Assembly (NCBI GenBank): GCA_015490435.1
Contig: WFXV01000057.1
Span: forward strand, 1-14,432
Origin: Thermaceae bacterium
GTDB lineage: Bacteria; Deinococcota; Deinococci; Deinococcales; Marinithermaceae
Direction of reading: 5' to 3'
DNA length: 14,432 nucleotides
In this document: positions 5,572 through 12,776 of the stretch, one piece after another
How the letters are laid out: every line of letters starts with the position of its first letter
Numbering within the stretch: position 1 is the stretch's first letter
Notes under the pieces: model-generated
Databases searched by the model: none
What the model was told of the DNA's origin: nothing
Seen by the model: only the letters and a program-made list of their open reading frames with translations
Position numbers and translations under genes: made by a program

Positions 5572-6473
5572 GGGCGGCGCTCTTCCCCGGCCAGGGCTCC
5601 CAGGTCGTGGGCATGGGCCGGGCCCTTTTCGAGGGCTCAAAGGCGGCTCGCGAGGTGCTCGAGCGCGCCGAGGCCGCGCTCCCCGGGCTGCTCGCCCTCA
5701 TGTTCGAGGGCCCGGAGGAGACCCTCACCCTCACCGAAAACGCCCAGCCCGCCCTGCTCGCCGTCGGCTACGCCGCCTACCGCGCCTACCTCGAAGCGGG
5801 AGGCGCTCCGGTGGCGGCCGCCGCCGGCCACTCCCTCGGGGAGTGGACCGCCCACGTGGCGGCGGGGACCCTCGCGCTCGAGGACGCCCTCCGGCTCGTA
5901 CGCCTTCGCGGCCGCTACATGCAGGAGGCGGTTCCGGTGGGCGAGGGCGCGATGGCGGCCGTGTTGAAGCTCCCCCTCGCCGAGATCGAGCATGCCCTCG
6001 AGGGGCTCGAGGGAGTCTGGATCGCGAACCTCAACACCCCCGTCCAGACCGTGATCTCGGGGAAAAAGGAGGCGGTGGAAAAGGCCGCCCAAAGGCTCAA
6101 GGAAAAACGCGCCCGGGTGGTCTTTTTGAACGTCTCCGCCCCCTTCCACACCCCCCTGATGGCGCCGGCGGCGGAAAGGCTCGCCAGCGAGGTGGCGGCG
6201 GTCTCCTTCCGGGACCCCGCCTTCCCGGTCTATTCCAACGTCACCGCCAAGCCCGTGACCCGCGGCGAGGAGGCAAAGCGCCTCTTGATCGAGCAGATCA
6301 CCGCCCCGGTGCGCTGGGTCGAGGTCATGCGGGCGCTCTATGACGCCGGCGCCCGGGCGTTTTTGGAGTTCGGGGTGGGCAACGTGCTCACCGGCATGGT
6401 CCGGCGCACCCTGGAGGGTGTTTTGGCCCAGCCGGTGACCACACCCGAGGAGGCACGGGAGGTGGCGAAATGA
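5568..6473 (+). CDS. fabD: Malonyl-CoA:ACP transacylase
   Basis: 301 residues. Transfers malonyl from CoA to acyl carrier protein, supplying the extender unit used by FabH and FabF. Motifs: oxyanion GQGSQ (8-12), nucleophile elbow GHSLGEW with Ser89, Arg114 in LRGRYMQEAVP (binds the malonyl carboxylate), catalytic His194 in SAPFHTPLM and Gln243 in LIEQITAPVRW. Length and residue spacing match E. coli FabD closely. GTG 5568 overlaps the fabH TGA; this start gives the canonical MRAALFPGQGSQ N-terminus, so earlier in-frame starts are rejected. The stop overlaps the fabG ATG by 4 bp (ATGA), implying translational coupling through fabH, fabD and fabG. Confidence 0.96.
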   Translation: MRAALFPGQGSQVVGMGRALFEGSKAAREVLERAEAALPGLLALMFEGPEETLTLTENAQPALLAVGYAAYRAYLEAGGAPVAAAAGHSLGEWTAHVAAGTLALEDALRLVRLRGRYMQEAVPVGEGAMAAVLKLPLAEIEHALEGLEGVWIANLNTPVQTVISGKKEAVEKAAQRLKEKRARVVFLNVSAPFHTPLMAPAAERLASEVAAVSFRDPAFPVYSNVTAKPVTRGEEAKRLLIEQITAPVRWVEVMRALYDAGARAFLEFGVGNVLTGMVRRTLEGVLAQPVTTPEEAREVAK

Positions 6474-7213
6474 AGGTGCCAAGAACCGCCCTCGTCACCG
6501 GGGCGAGCCGGGGGATCGGGCGGGCGATCGCGCTCGAGCTCGCCGCCCGGGGCTACGACGTCGCCGTGCACTACGGCAAAAATCGCGAAAAGGCCGAGGA
6601 GGTCGCGGCCGAGATCGAGGCCCAGGGCCGGCGCGCCCTGATCCTGGGCGCGGACCTCGCCGACCCCGAGGCCCCCGCCCGCCTCGTCGCCCAGGCCGAA
6701 GAAGGCCTTGGCGACCTCGGGGTGCTTGTCAACAACGCCGGCATCACCCGGGACAACCTCCTCATCCGGATGAAGGACGAGGAGTGGGAGGAGGTCCTGA
6801 GGACCAACCTCACCGCCGCCTTCAAGCTGACCCGGGAGGCGGTGAAGCGTATGATCCGCCGCCGCGTCGGCCGGGTGATCAACGTCGCGAGCGTCTCCGG
6901 GCTGCTCGGGACCCCGGGCCAGGCCAACTACGCCGCCGCCAAGGCCGGCCTGATCGGGTTCACGAAGAGCGTGGCCAAGGAGTACGCCAAGCGGGGCGTC
7001 ACCGTGAACGCCGTCGCTCCCGGCTTCATCGAGACCGACATGACCGCCGCTCTGCCCGAGGCGGTGCAGAAGGATTACCTCGCCCAGATCCCCGCCGGGC
7101 GCTTCGGCAAGCCGGAGGAGGTGGCCAAGCTCGTCGCCTTCCTCGCCGGCGACGACGCCGCCTACATCACCGGCCAGACGATCTGCATCGACGGCGGGCT
7201 GACCCCCCACTAA
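6470..7213 (+). CDS. fabG: 3-oxoacyl-ACP reductase
   Basis: 247 residues, a short-chain dehydrogenase that reduces 3-ketoacyl-ACP to 3-hydroxyacyl-ACP with NADPH, the first reduction of each elongation cycle. The Rossmann glycine motif TGASRGIG is at 10-17 and NNAG at 88-91. The catalytic tetrad is Asn113, Ser141 (INVASVSG), Tyr154 and Lys158 (YAAAK). The PGFIETDM loop and C-terminal YITGQTICIDGG are typical of FabG. ATG 6470 overlaps the fabD stop. It is followed by a 35-nt gap that holds a promoter and the acpP ribosome binding site. The transhydrogenase encoded further right could supply NADPH for this step. Confidence 0.95.
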   Translation: MKVPRTALVTGASRGIGRAIALELAARGYDVAVHYGKNREKAEEVAAEIEAQGRRALILGADLADPEAPARLVAQAEEGLGDLGVLVNNAGITRDNLLIRMKDEEWEEVLRTNLTAAFKLTREAVKRMIRRRVGRVINVASVSGLLGTPGQANYAAAKAGLIGFTKSVAKEYAKRGVTVNAVAPGFIETDMTAALPEAVQKDYLAQIPAGRFGKPEEVAKLVAFLAGDDAAYITGQTICIDGGLTPH

Positions 7214-7220
7214 GGGCGCG

Positions 7221-7229
7221 TGTTAGAAT
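7221..7229 (+). promoter_or_regulatory. Extended -10 promoter of acpP
   Basis: TGTTAGAAT: a TGn extension plus TAGAAT (7224-7229), no clear -35. It lies just after the fabG stop and 20 nt before the acpP ATG. With the following CCCCCTTCGG it matches the rpmF promoter region at 16 of 19 positions. It would raise ACP output above that of the neighbouring enzymes. Confidence 0.65.
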
Positions 7230-7248
7230 CCCCCTTCGGAGGCAGCCT

Positions 7249-7482
7249 ATGGACGTATTTGAAAAGGTGAAAGCGGTCATCGTAGAAAAGCTCGACGTCG
7301 AGGCCGAGAAGGTGACCCCCGAGGCCCGCTTCATCGAGGACCTGGGCGCCGACAGCCTGGACATCGTCGAGCTGATCATGGGGCTCGAGGACGAGTTCGG
7401 CCTGGAGATCTCCGACGAAGAGGCGGAGAAGATCCGCACCGTCGGCGACGCGGTCGAGTTCATCAAGGCCCGGCTCGGCTAG
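7249..7482 (+). CDS. acpP: Acyl carrier protein
   Basis: 77 residues, small and strongly acidic. Carries growing acyl chains on a 4'-phosphopantetheine attached to Ser36 in the DLGADSLDIVEL motif, and is the common substrate of FabD, FabH, FabG and FabF. The four-helix ACP pattern is complete, ending with the segment TVGDAVEFIKARLG. Start ATG 7249 has GGAGG at 7238-7242 (6 nt spacing); longer in-frame extensions read through the fabG 3' end and are rejected. The dedicated promoter in the 35-nt gap fits the high ACP demand. The fabF ATG follows 1 nt after the stop. Confidence 0.97.
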   Translation: MDVFEKVKAVIVEKLDVEAEKVTPEARFIEDLGADSLDIVELIMGLEDEFGLEISDEEAEKIRTVGDAVEFIKARLG

Positions 7483-7483
7483 G

Positions 7484-8725
7484 ATGCCCCGCGTCGTCAT
7501 CACCGGCCTCGGCCCGGTGACCCCGATCGGCGTGGGCGCCGAGGCCTTCCACCAGGCCCAGCTCGCGGGCAAGAGCGGGGTCCGCCGGATCACCCGCTAC
7601 GACCCCGACGCCTACAAACTCCCGGTCAAGATCGCCGCCGAGACCGACGTCGAGGTCGAGGCCTACCTCGACAAAAAGGAGATCCGGCGGCTCGACCGCT
7701 TTGTCCAGCTCGCGCTCATCGGCGCCGAGCTCGCGATCCGGGACGCCGGGCTCGACCTTGATGCCCTCGACAAGACCCGGGTCGGCACCCTGATCGGCAG
7801 CGGGATCGGCGGGATCAAGACCTGGGAGGACCAGTTCAAGGTCTACTTCGAGCGCGGCCCGCACCGCCTCTCCCCCTTCTTCATCCCCATGGTCATCGCC
7901 AACATGGCGAGCGGCCACGTGGCGATGAAGTACGGGCTGATGGGCCCCTCGAGCACCGTGGTCACCGCCTGCGCCACCGGCACCGACGCAGTAGGGAACG
8001 CCTACCGCATCCTGAAGGCGGGACTCGCCGACGTGATGCTCACCGGCGGCACCGAGGCCGCGGTCACCCCGATGGCGATCGGCGGCTTCTCGGTGATGCG
8101 GGCGCTCTCCACCCGGAACGACGAGCCCGAGCGGGCCTCCCGCCCCTTCACGAAAAGCCGCGACGGCTTCGTCCTCGGCGAGGGAGCCGGCATCCTGGTG
8201 CTCGAGACCCTGGAGCACGCGAAAAAGCGCGGGGCCAAGATCTACGCCGAGGTCGTGGGCTTTGGCCAGAGCGCCGACGCCCACCACATCACCGAGCCCC
8301 ACCCCGAGGGGCTCGGGGCGGTGCTCGCGATCGAAGCGGCGCTCAAGGAGGCCGGGGTCGCCCCCGAGGCGGTGGGCTACGTCAACGCCCACGGCACCAG
8401 CACCCCCTACAACGACCGGGTCGAGGTGATCGCCCTCAAGAAGGTCTTCGGCGACCACGCGAAAAAGCTCGCGGTCTCCTCCACCAAGTCGATGACCGGC
8501 CACCTCCTGGGCGCGGCCGGGGCGGTGGAGGCGATCGCCACCGCCCAGGCGCTTTCTAGCGGGGTGCTCCCGCCCACCATCAACTACGACGACCCCGACC
8601 CCGAGCTCGACCTCGACTTCGTCCCCAACGAGCCCCGCGAGGCCCAGGTGGAGTACGCCCTCTCCAACTCCTTCGCCTTCGGCGGGCAGAACGCCGTGCT
8701 TCTCCTCAAGCGGTTTTCCGGCTAG
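7484..8725 (+). CDS. fabF: Beta-ketoacyl-ACP synthase II
   Basis: 413 residues. Elongates acyl-ACP by decarboxylative condensation with malonyl-ACP. Catalytic residues fall at the same numbers as in E. coli FabF: Cys163 (TACATGTDAVGNAY), His303 (VNAHGTSTPYND), Lys335 (SSTKSMTGH) and His340. The C-terminal SNSFAFGGQNAVLLLKRF is canonical. ATG 7484 begins 1 nt after the acpP stop with only a weak upstream purine tract, so translation probably relies on coupling to acpP. It is the last gene of the fab operon; the hairpin at 8758-8782 may end the transcript, though a metK promoter lies before that hairpin. Confidence 0.97.
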   Translation: MPRVVITGLGPVTPIGVGAEAFHQAQLAGKSGVRRITRYDPDAYKLPVKIAAETDVEVEAYLDKKEIRRLDRFVQLALIGAELAIRDAGLDLDALDKTRVGTLIGSGIGGIKTWEDQFKVYFERGPHRLSPFFIPMVIANMASGHVAMKYGLMGPSSTVVTACATGTDAVGNAYRILKAGLADVMLTGGTEAAVTPMAIGGFSVMRALSTRNDEPERASRPFTKSRDGFVLGEGAGILVLETLEHAKKRGAKIYAEVVGFGQSADAHHITEPHPEGLGAVLAIEAALKEAGVAPEAVGYVNAHGTSTPYNDRVEVIALKKVFGDHAKKLAVSSTKSMTGHLLGAAGAVEAIATAQALSSGVLPPTINYDDPDPELDLDFVPNEPREAQVEYALSNSFAFGGQNAVLLLKRFSG

Positions 8726-8736
8726 CCGGCCGGGTG

Positions 8737-8742
8737 TATACT
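8737..8742 (+). promoter_or_regulatory. Candidate -10 of metK
   Basis: TATACT, five of six matches to consensus, 12 nt after the fabF stop. With 17-bp spacing the -35 position (8714-8719) reads TTTTCC, which is weak. Predicted transcription start is about 8749, giving a leader of about 48 nt that contains the GC-rich hairpin at 8758-8778. Confidence 0.5.
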
Positions 8743-8757
8743 CGAAAGTCGCCAAGC

Positions 8758-8782
8758 CGGGCCCCCCGGAGGGGCCCGTTTT
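8758..8782 (+). terminator. Hairpin with short T-run between fabF and metK
   Basis: CGGGCCCC (8758-8765) and GGGGCCCG (8771-8778) form a perfect 8-bp stem with a CCGGA loop, followed by TTTT. It resembles an intrinsic terminator for the fab operon. It also lies within the predicted metK leader, so it could act as an attenuator or a stabilising leader element instead. The T-run is short, so termination is probably partial. The leader is too short for any known SAM riboswitch class. Confidence 0.5.
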
Positions 8783-8796
8783 GAAGGAGGTAGGGA

Positions 8797-9972
8797 GTGA
8801 AGCTGGTAACCTCGGAATCGGTCACCGAAGGACACCCCGACAAGCTCGCCGACCGGATCTCCGACGCGATCCTCGACGCCATGCTGGCCCAGGACCCGGC
8901 GGCCCGGGTGGCCGCCGAGACCCTGGTGACCACCGGGCTCGTCTTCGTCGCCGGCGAGATCACCACCAAGGGCTACGTGGACATCCCCGGCCTGGTGCGC
9001 AAGACCGTCAAGGAGGTCGGCTACACCCGGGCCAAGTACGGCTTCGACGGCGACACCTGCGCGGTGCTCACCGCAATCGACGAACAAAGCCCGGACATCG
9101 CCGGCGGGGTCAACCTCGCCTACGAGGTGCGGGTGGAGAAGTCCACCGACCCCAAGGACCGCCTGGGGGCCGGTGACCAGGGCCTGATGTTCGGCTACGC
9201 CACCACCGAGACCGAGGAGCTGATGCCGCTCCCCATCACCCTGGCCCACCGCCTCACCATGCGGCTGGCCGAGGCCCGCAAGACCAAGGAGATCCCCTAC
9301 CTCCGGCCCGACGGCAAGTCCCAGGTCACCGTGGTCTACGAGGGGGATAAGCCCCTTTACGTCAAGACCGTGGTGGTCTCCACCCAGCACTCCCCCGAGG
9401 TCGACCTCGCCCAGATCCGCGAGGACGTGATCGAGAAGGTGGTGCGGCGGGCGATCCCCGAGGAGTACCTCCGCCCGGAGACCGAGTACCTGATCAACCC
9501 CTCGGGCAAGTTCGTCCTCGGCGGCCCCCACGCCGACACCGGCCTCACCGGCCGCAAGATCATCGTGGACACCTACGGCGGGGTGGTGCCCCACGGCGGC
9601 GGGGCGTTCTCCGGCAAGGATCCCACCAAGGTGGACCGCTCGGCCAGCTACTACGCCCGCTACATGGCCAAGAACATGGTCGCCGCCGGGCTCGCCGAAC
9701 GCATCCTGGTGGAGCTCGCCTACGCCATCGGCAAGGCACGGCCGGTCTCGATCCGGGTCGAGTCCTTCGGGACCGGGAAGCTGCCCGACGAGAAGCTCAC
9801 CGAGATCGCCCGCGAGGTCTTCGACCCCCGGCCGGCGGCGATCATCGAGGAGCTCGACCTGCTCCGCCCGATCTACACCCCGACCTCGGCCTACGGCCAC
9901 TTCGGCCGCGCGGGCTTCCCCTGGGAGGAGACCTCCCGGGTCGAGGAGCTGAGGGCGAAAGCCGGGCTCTAA
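8797..9972 (+). CDS. metK: S-adenosylmethionine synthetase
   Basis: 391 residues, normal for bacterial MetK. Makes S-adenosylmethionine from methionine and ATP, with release of phosphate and pyrophosphate; cytoplasmic, Mg2+ and K+ dependent. Signature motifs: VTEGHPDKLADRISDAILD (about 9-27), GAGDQGLMFGYA (124-135) and the phosphate-binding GGGAFSGKDPTKVDRS (267-282). GTG 8797 is the start, with a perfect AAGGAGGT (8784-8791) 5 nt upstream; it gives the standard KLVTSESVTEGHPDK N-terminus. It is separated from fabF by 71 nt holding its own promoter and a hairpin. Its TAA overlaps the stop of the convergent GGDEF gene by 4 bp. Confidence 0.97.
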   Translation: MKLVTSESVTEGHPDKLADRISDAILDAMLAQDPAARVAAETLVTTGLVFVAGEITTKGYVDIPGLVRKTVKEVGYTRAKYGFDGDTCAVLTAIDEQSPDIAGGVNLAYEVRVEKSTDPKDRLGAGDQGLMFGYATTETEELMPLPITLAHRLTMRLAEARKTKEIPYLRPDGKSQVTVVYEGDKPLYVKTVVVSTQHSPEVDLAQIREDVIEKVVRRAIPEEYLRPETEYLINPSGKFVLGGPHADTGLTGRKIIVDTYGGVVPHGGGAFSGKDPTKVDRSASYYARYMAKNMVAAGLAERILVELAYAIGKARPVSIRVESFGTGKLPDEKLTEIAREVFDPRPAAIIEELDLLRPIYTPTSAYGHFGRAGFPWEETSRVEELRAKAGL

Positions 9973-11044
9973 GCGGAAAGCTCGACCCGCCCCTTGCCCG
10001 CCGCCTTGGCCCGGTACATCGCCCGGTCGGCGCGGGCGACCAGGGACTCGGCGTCCTCCCCGGGGCGCAGGAAGGCGACCCCGAAGCTCGCCGAGAGGGG
10101 GACCCCGAGCGGGGCGAGCGCCTTCACCCGCGCGCAGAGCCGGTTCGCCAGGGCCCGGGCCTCCACGGGCCCGGCGTCTTCGAGCACCACCAAGAACTCC
10201 TCCCCGCCCCAGCGGCCCAGGGTGTCCCCCCGGCGGAGCACGCCCTTTAGACCCTGGGCCAGGGCGCGGAGCACCCGGTCGCCGCTCCAGTGGCCGTAGC
10301 GGTCGTTGATGCGCTTGAAGTCGTCGAGGTCGAAGAGCACCACCGCCAGGGGGTGCCGCCGGCGTGGGCGCGGCGGACCGCGGGCTCGAGCAGGGCCTGG
10401 AGCGCCCGCCGGTTCACGAGTCCGGTGAGCCCGTCGGTCCGGGCCAGGACCTGGACCCTGGAAAGCCAAACGTCGTTCATCGCGAGCAGCGCGACCAGCC
10501 CCACGAGCACCGCGAGGGCGGCGAAGAACTGCACCACCGGGTTCCCCGGCGTCAGGCCGAGGCGGAGGTGGTAGCCGAGCGCGAGCAGGGAGAGGGCGGT
10601 GAGGAGGCCGACGGCGAGCCCGAAGGCCGCCCGGCGGGGAAAGAGCAGGAAGGCCCCGGGAACGGCGACGTAGACCCAGTAGGCCACCTCGCTAAAGTGC
10701 CCGGTTTGGGGGAAGTAGACGAAGACCTGGTGCCCGAAGGCGAAAAGCAGGTAAAGGGCGTAGACCCCGAAGAGCCCCCGCGCCACCGGCACCGCGCGCT
10801 CGGGGCGCCGCCACACCCAGAGGAAGCCGCCCCAAAAGCCGAGGAAGAGGAGCGGAAGCCCCAGGCGGTCCACCGGGCTCACCACCCGCCCGAAGCTCCG
10901 GAGGTCGAGCAAGAGCGCCACCGCCACCGCGAGCGCGGCGAGCGGCAGGGTCCAAAGCACCGCCCGCCGCAGGTAGACGGAGCGCAGGCGCTCGAGCCCC
11001 TCCTCTCCCCCCACCAGCGCGTCCTCGAACTCCCCCTCTCGCAA
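9969..11044 (-). pseudogene. Membrane-bound GGDEF diguanylate cyclase, frameshifted
   Basis: Restored length about 358 residues. The N-terminal half has about six hydrophobic segments (near 28-47, 61-78, 88-108, 120-137, 141-158, 169-190). The GGDEF domain follows, beginning ARTDGLTGLVNRRAL (about 201-215) and FDLDDFKRINDRYGH (about 238-252), with active site GGEEF (280-284). The RRGD at 271-274, five residues before it, fits the product-inhibition site (RxxD). Active enzymes make cyclic di-GMP from two GTP. The frame breaks at a G run (10349-10353 on the plus strand), where one base is missing between AGGTP and LAVVLFD. The first piece would end in junk without the active site, so either the gene is dead or a base was lost in sequencing. 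The start is TTG 11044 (weak support). The stop overlaps that of metK. Confidence 0.85.
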
Positions 11045-11080
11045 GGGGCGCCCCCTTTCGCCTACGCTCCGTAGCCTACC

Positions 11081-11116
11081 AAAAAGCCAGGCGGGGCCGG
11101 CCGGCCCCGCCTGGCT
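11081..11116 (-). terminator. Intrinsic terminator of the pnt operon
   Basis: A perfect 32-bp palindrome (11085-11116; 16-bp arms, AGCCAGGCGGGGCCGG and its complement) lies 11 nt after the pntB stop. Read on the minus strand it is followed by TTTTT (11085-11081). This very stable stem plus T-run is a classic Rho-independent terminator. It separates the pnt operon from the GGDEF gene downstream on the same strand. On the plus strand no T-run follows it, so it works in one direction only. Confidence 0.9.
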
Positions 11117-11127
11117 CGCGGCCTTCC

Positions 11128-12480
11128 CTAGTACTGCTTGATCGCCTGCACCAGCTTGGTGACCACGTCCTTGGCGTCGCCGAAGAGCATGCGGGTGTTC
11201 GGCATGTAGAAGAGCTCGTTCTCGATGCCGGCGAAGCCCTTGCCCCGGCCGCGCTTGATCACGATCACGTTCTTGGCCTTGTCCACGTCGAGGATCGGCA
11301 TGCCGTATAGCGGGCTCCCCTCCCGGCGGGCGGCGGGGTTGACCACGTCGTTGGCGCCGATGACCAAGGCGACGTCGGCGGTCTCGAACTCGGGGTTGAT
11401 GTCGTCGAGGTCGAAGAGCTTGTCATACGGTACCCCGGCTTCGGCGAGGAGCACGTTCATGTGCCCGGGCATCCGGCCGGCCACCGGGTGGATGGCGAAC
11501 TTGACCTCGACGCCGCGCTTTTCCAGCTCGTCCATGAGCTCCTTGATCTTGTGCTGGGCCTGGGCCACCGCCATCCCGTAGCCGGGCACGATGATCACCT
11601 TGCTGGCGTAGGCCATGAGGGCGGCGGCGTCCTCGAGCCCGATCTCCTTCATCTCGCCCTCGATCGTGCCCTCCTGCTCCACCGCGCCAAACGCGCCGAA
11701 GAGCACGTTCGCGAGCGAGCGGTTCATCGCCTTGGCCATCAGCTGGGTGAGCAGGGTACCGGCGGCGCCCACCACCGTGCCCGCCACCATCAGCGCCGGC
11801 TGACTGAGGGCGATCCCCTCGAAGCCCACCGCGAGCCCGGTGAAGGCGTTGTAGAGGCTGATCACCACCGGCATGTCGGCGCCGCCGATGGGGAGGGTCA
11901 TGAGCACGCCGAAGACCAGCGCCAAGAGGAAGAAGAGGACGATCAGCGAGACCACCGGCTTGAAGATCAGCACGATGCCGATGATCACGGTCACCGCCAG
12001 CCAGACCAGGTTGAAGACCTGCTGGCCGGGGAAGGTGATCGGCCGCTCTTTCATCAGGCGCTGGAGCTTGGCGAAGGCGATGAGCGAGCCGGAGAAGCTC
12101 ACCGCGCCGATCAGTCCGCCGAGCACCGCAAGGGCGGCAAAGGCCGGCGTGAGCTCACCCTTCAAAAGCTCCACCGCGGCGATGGTGCCGGCGGCGCCGC
12201 CGCCCATGCCGTTGTAGATCGCCACCATCTGGGGCATGTCGGTCATGGCGACGACCTTGGCCGCCCACCAGGCGATGGCGCTTCCCACCACCAACGCCAC
12301 CACCATGAGCCCGAGGTTGTGCATCCCCGGCCAGAGGAAGGTGGCGAGCACCGCCACCGCCATGGCGATCCCGGCGTAGACCACGCCCTGGCGGGCGGTC
12401 TTGGGGTGGCTCATCTGCTTGAGCGCGAAGATGAACGCGACCGCGGTCAGGAAGTAGATCGCTTGGATGAACCAGGTCAT
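11128..12480 (-). CDS. pntB: NAD(P) transhydrogenase subunit beta
   Basis: 450 residues. Beta subunit of the proton-translocating transhydrogenase, which drives hydride transfer from NADH to NADP+ with proton entry. The N-terminal part (about 1-265) has about nine membrane spans (domain II). The C-terminal part (about 280-450) is the NADP(H)-binding domain III, with GYGMAVAQAQ (300-309), HPVAGRMPGHMNVLLAEA (331-348), IGANDVVNPAA (374-384) and KRGRGKGFAGIENELF (409-424). In the membrane segment MPQMVAIYNGMGG, Asn90 appears to sit where E. coli PntB has the functional His91. ATG 12478-12480 overlaps the pntAB stop by 4 bp. It is the last gene of the operon and is followed by a strong terminator. 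Confidence 0.95.
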   Translation of the reverse strand: MTWFIQAIYFLTAVAFIFALKQMSHPKTARQGVVYAGIAMAVAVLATFLWPGMHNLGLMVVALVVGSAIAWWAAKVVAMTDMPQMVAIYNGMGGGAAGTIAAVELLKGELTPAFAALAVLGGLIGAVSFSGSLIAFAKLQRLMKERPITFPGQQVFNLVWLAVTVIIGIVLIFKPVVSLIVLFFLLALVFGVLMTLPIGGADMPVVISLYNAFTGLAVGFEGIALSQPALMVAGTVVGAAGTLLTQLMAKAMNRSLANVLFGAFGAVEQEGTIEGEMKEIGLEDAAALMAYASKVIIVPGYGMAVAQAQHKIKELMDELEKRGVEVKFAIHPVAGRMPGHMNVLLAEAGVPYDKLFDLDDINPEFETADVALVIGANDVVNPAARREGSPLYGMPILDVDKAKNVIVIKRGRGKGFAGIENELFYMPNTRMLFGDAKDVVTKLVQAIKQY

Positions 12481-12776
12481 GCCTGGCCCCCCTTCTTCTT
12501 CTCAAACATCTCGAGCATCCGCTCGGTGACGGCGTAGCCGCCGGCGGCGTTGGCCGCCCCGAGGAGCACGCCGAAAAAGCCGATCGCCTGCTCCAAGGGG
12601 GTAGTGGCGTGCCCCAACGCGAACATCGCCCCCACCACCACCACGCCGTGGATGAAGTTCGACCCCGACATCAGCGGCGTGTGGAGGATGACCGGCACCC
12701 GGCTGATCACCTCGTAGCCGGTGAACGCCGCCAGCATGAAGATGTAGAGGGTGGTCCAAAAACCCAACTCGATCAT
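12477..12776 (-). CDS. pntAB: NAD(P) transhydrogenase subunit alpha-2 (membrane part)
   Basis: 99 residues. Short membrane subunit that corresponds to the C-terminal transmembrane segment of E. coli PntA; here the alpha chain is split in two as in Thermus and Rhodospirillum. It has about three spans: LGFWTTLYIFMLAAFTGYEV (about 4-23), NFIHGVVVVGAMFALGH (about 40-56) and QAIGFFGVLLGAANAAGGYAV (about 63-83). His43 in the SNFIHG segment is a polar residue within the membrane and could take part in proton transfer; this is inference. Both ends overlap the neighbouring genes by 4 bp (ATGA), so the three subunits are translated as a coupled unit. Confidence 0.93.
   Translation of the reverse strand: MIELGFWTTLYIFMLAAFTGYEVISRVPVILHTPLMSGSNFIHGVVVVGAMFALGHATTPLEQAIGFFGVLLGAANAAGGYAVTERMLEMFEKKKGGQA

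Noticed and set aside
7463..8755. 430-residue minus-strand frame opposite fabF, and similar long antisense frames opposite fabH, metK, pntB and pntAA
   Set aside because: High GC removes stops from antisense frames. The translations are Gly/Asp/His/Arg-rich without family motifs, while the sense strands carry complete enzymes with all catalytic residues.
8749..8796. SAM riboswitch upstream of metK
   Set aside because: The leader is only about 48 nt with a single simple hairpin; none of the conserved cores of known SAM riboswitches is recognisable.
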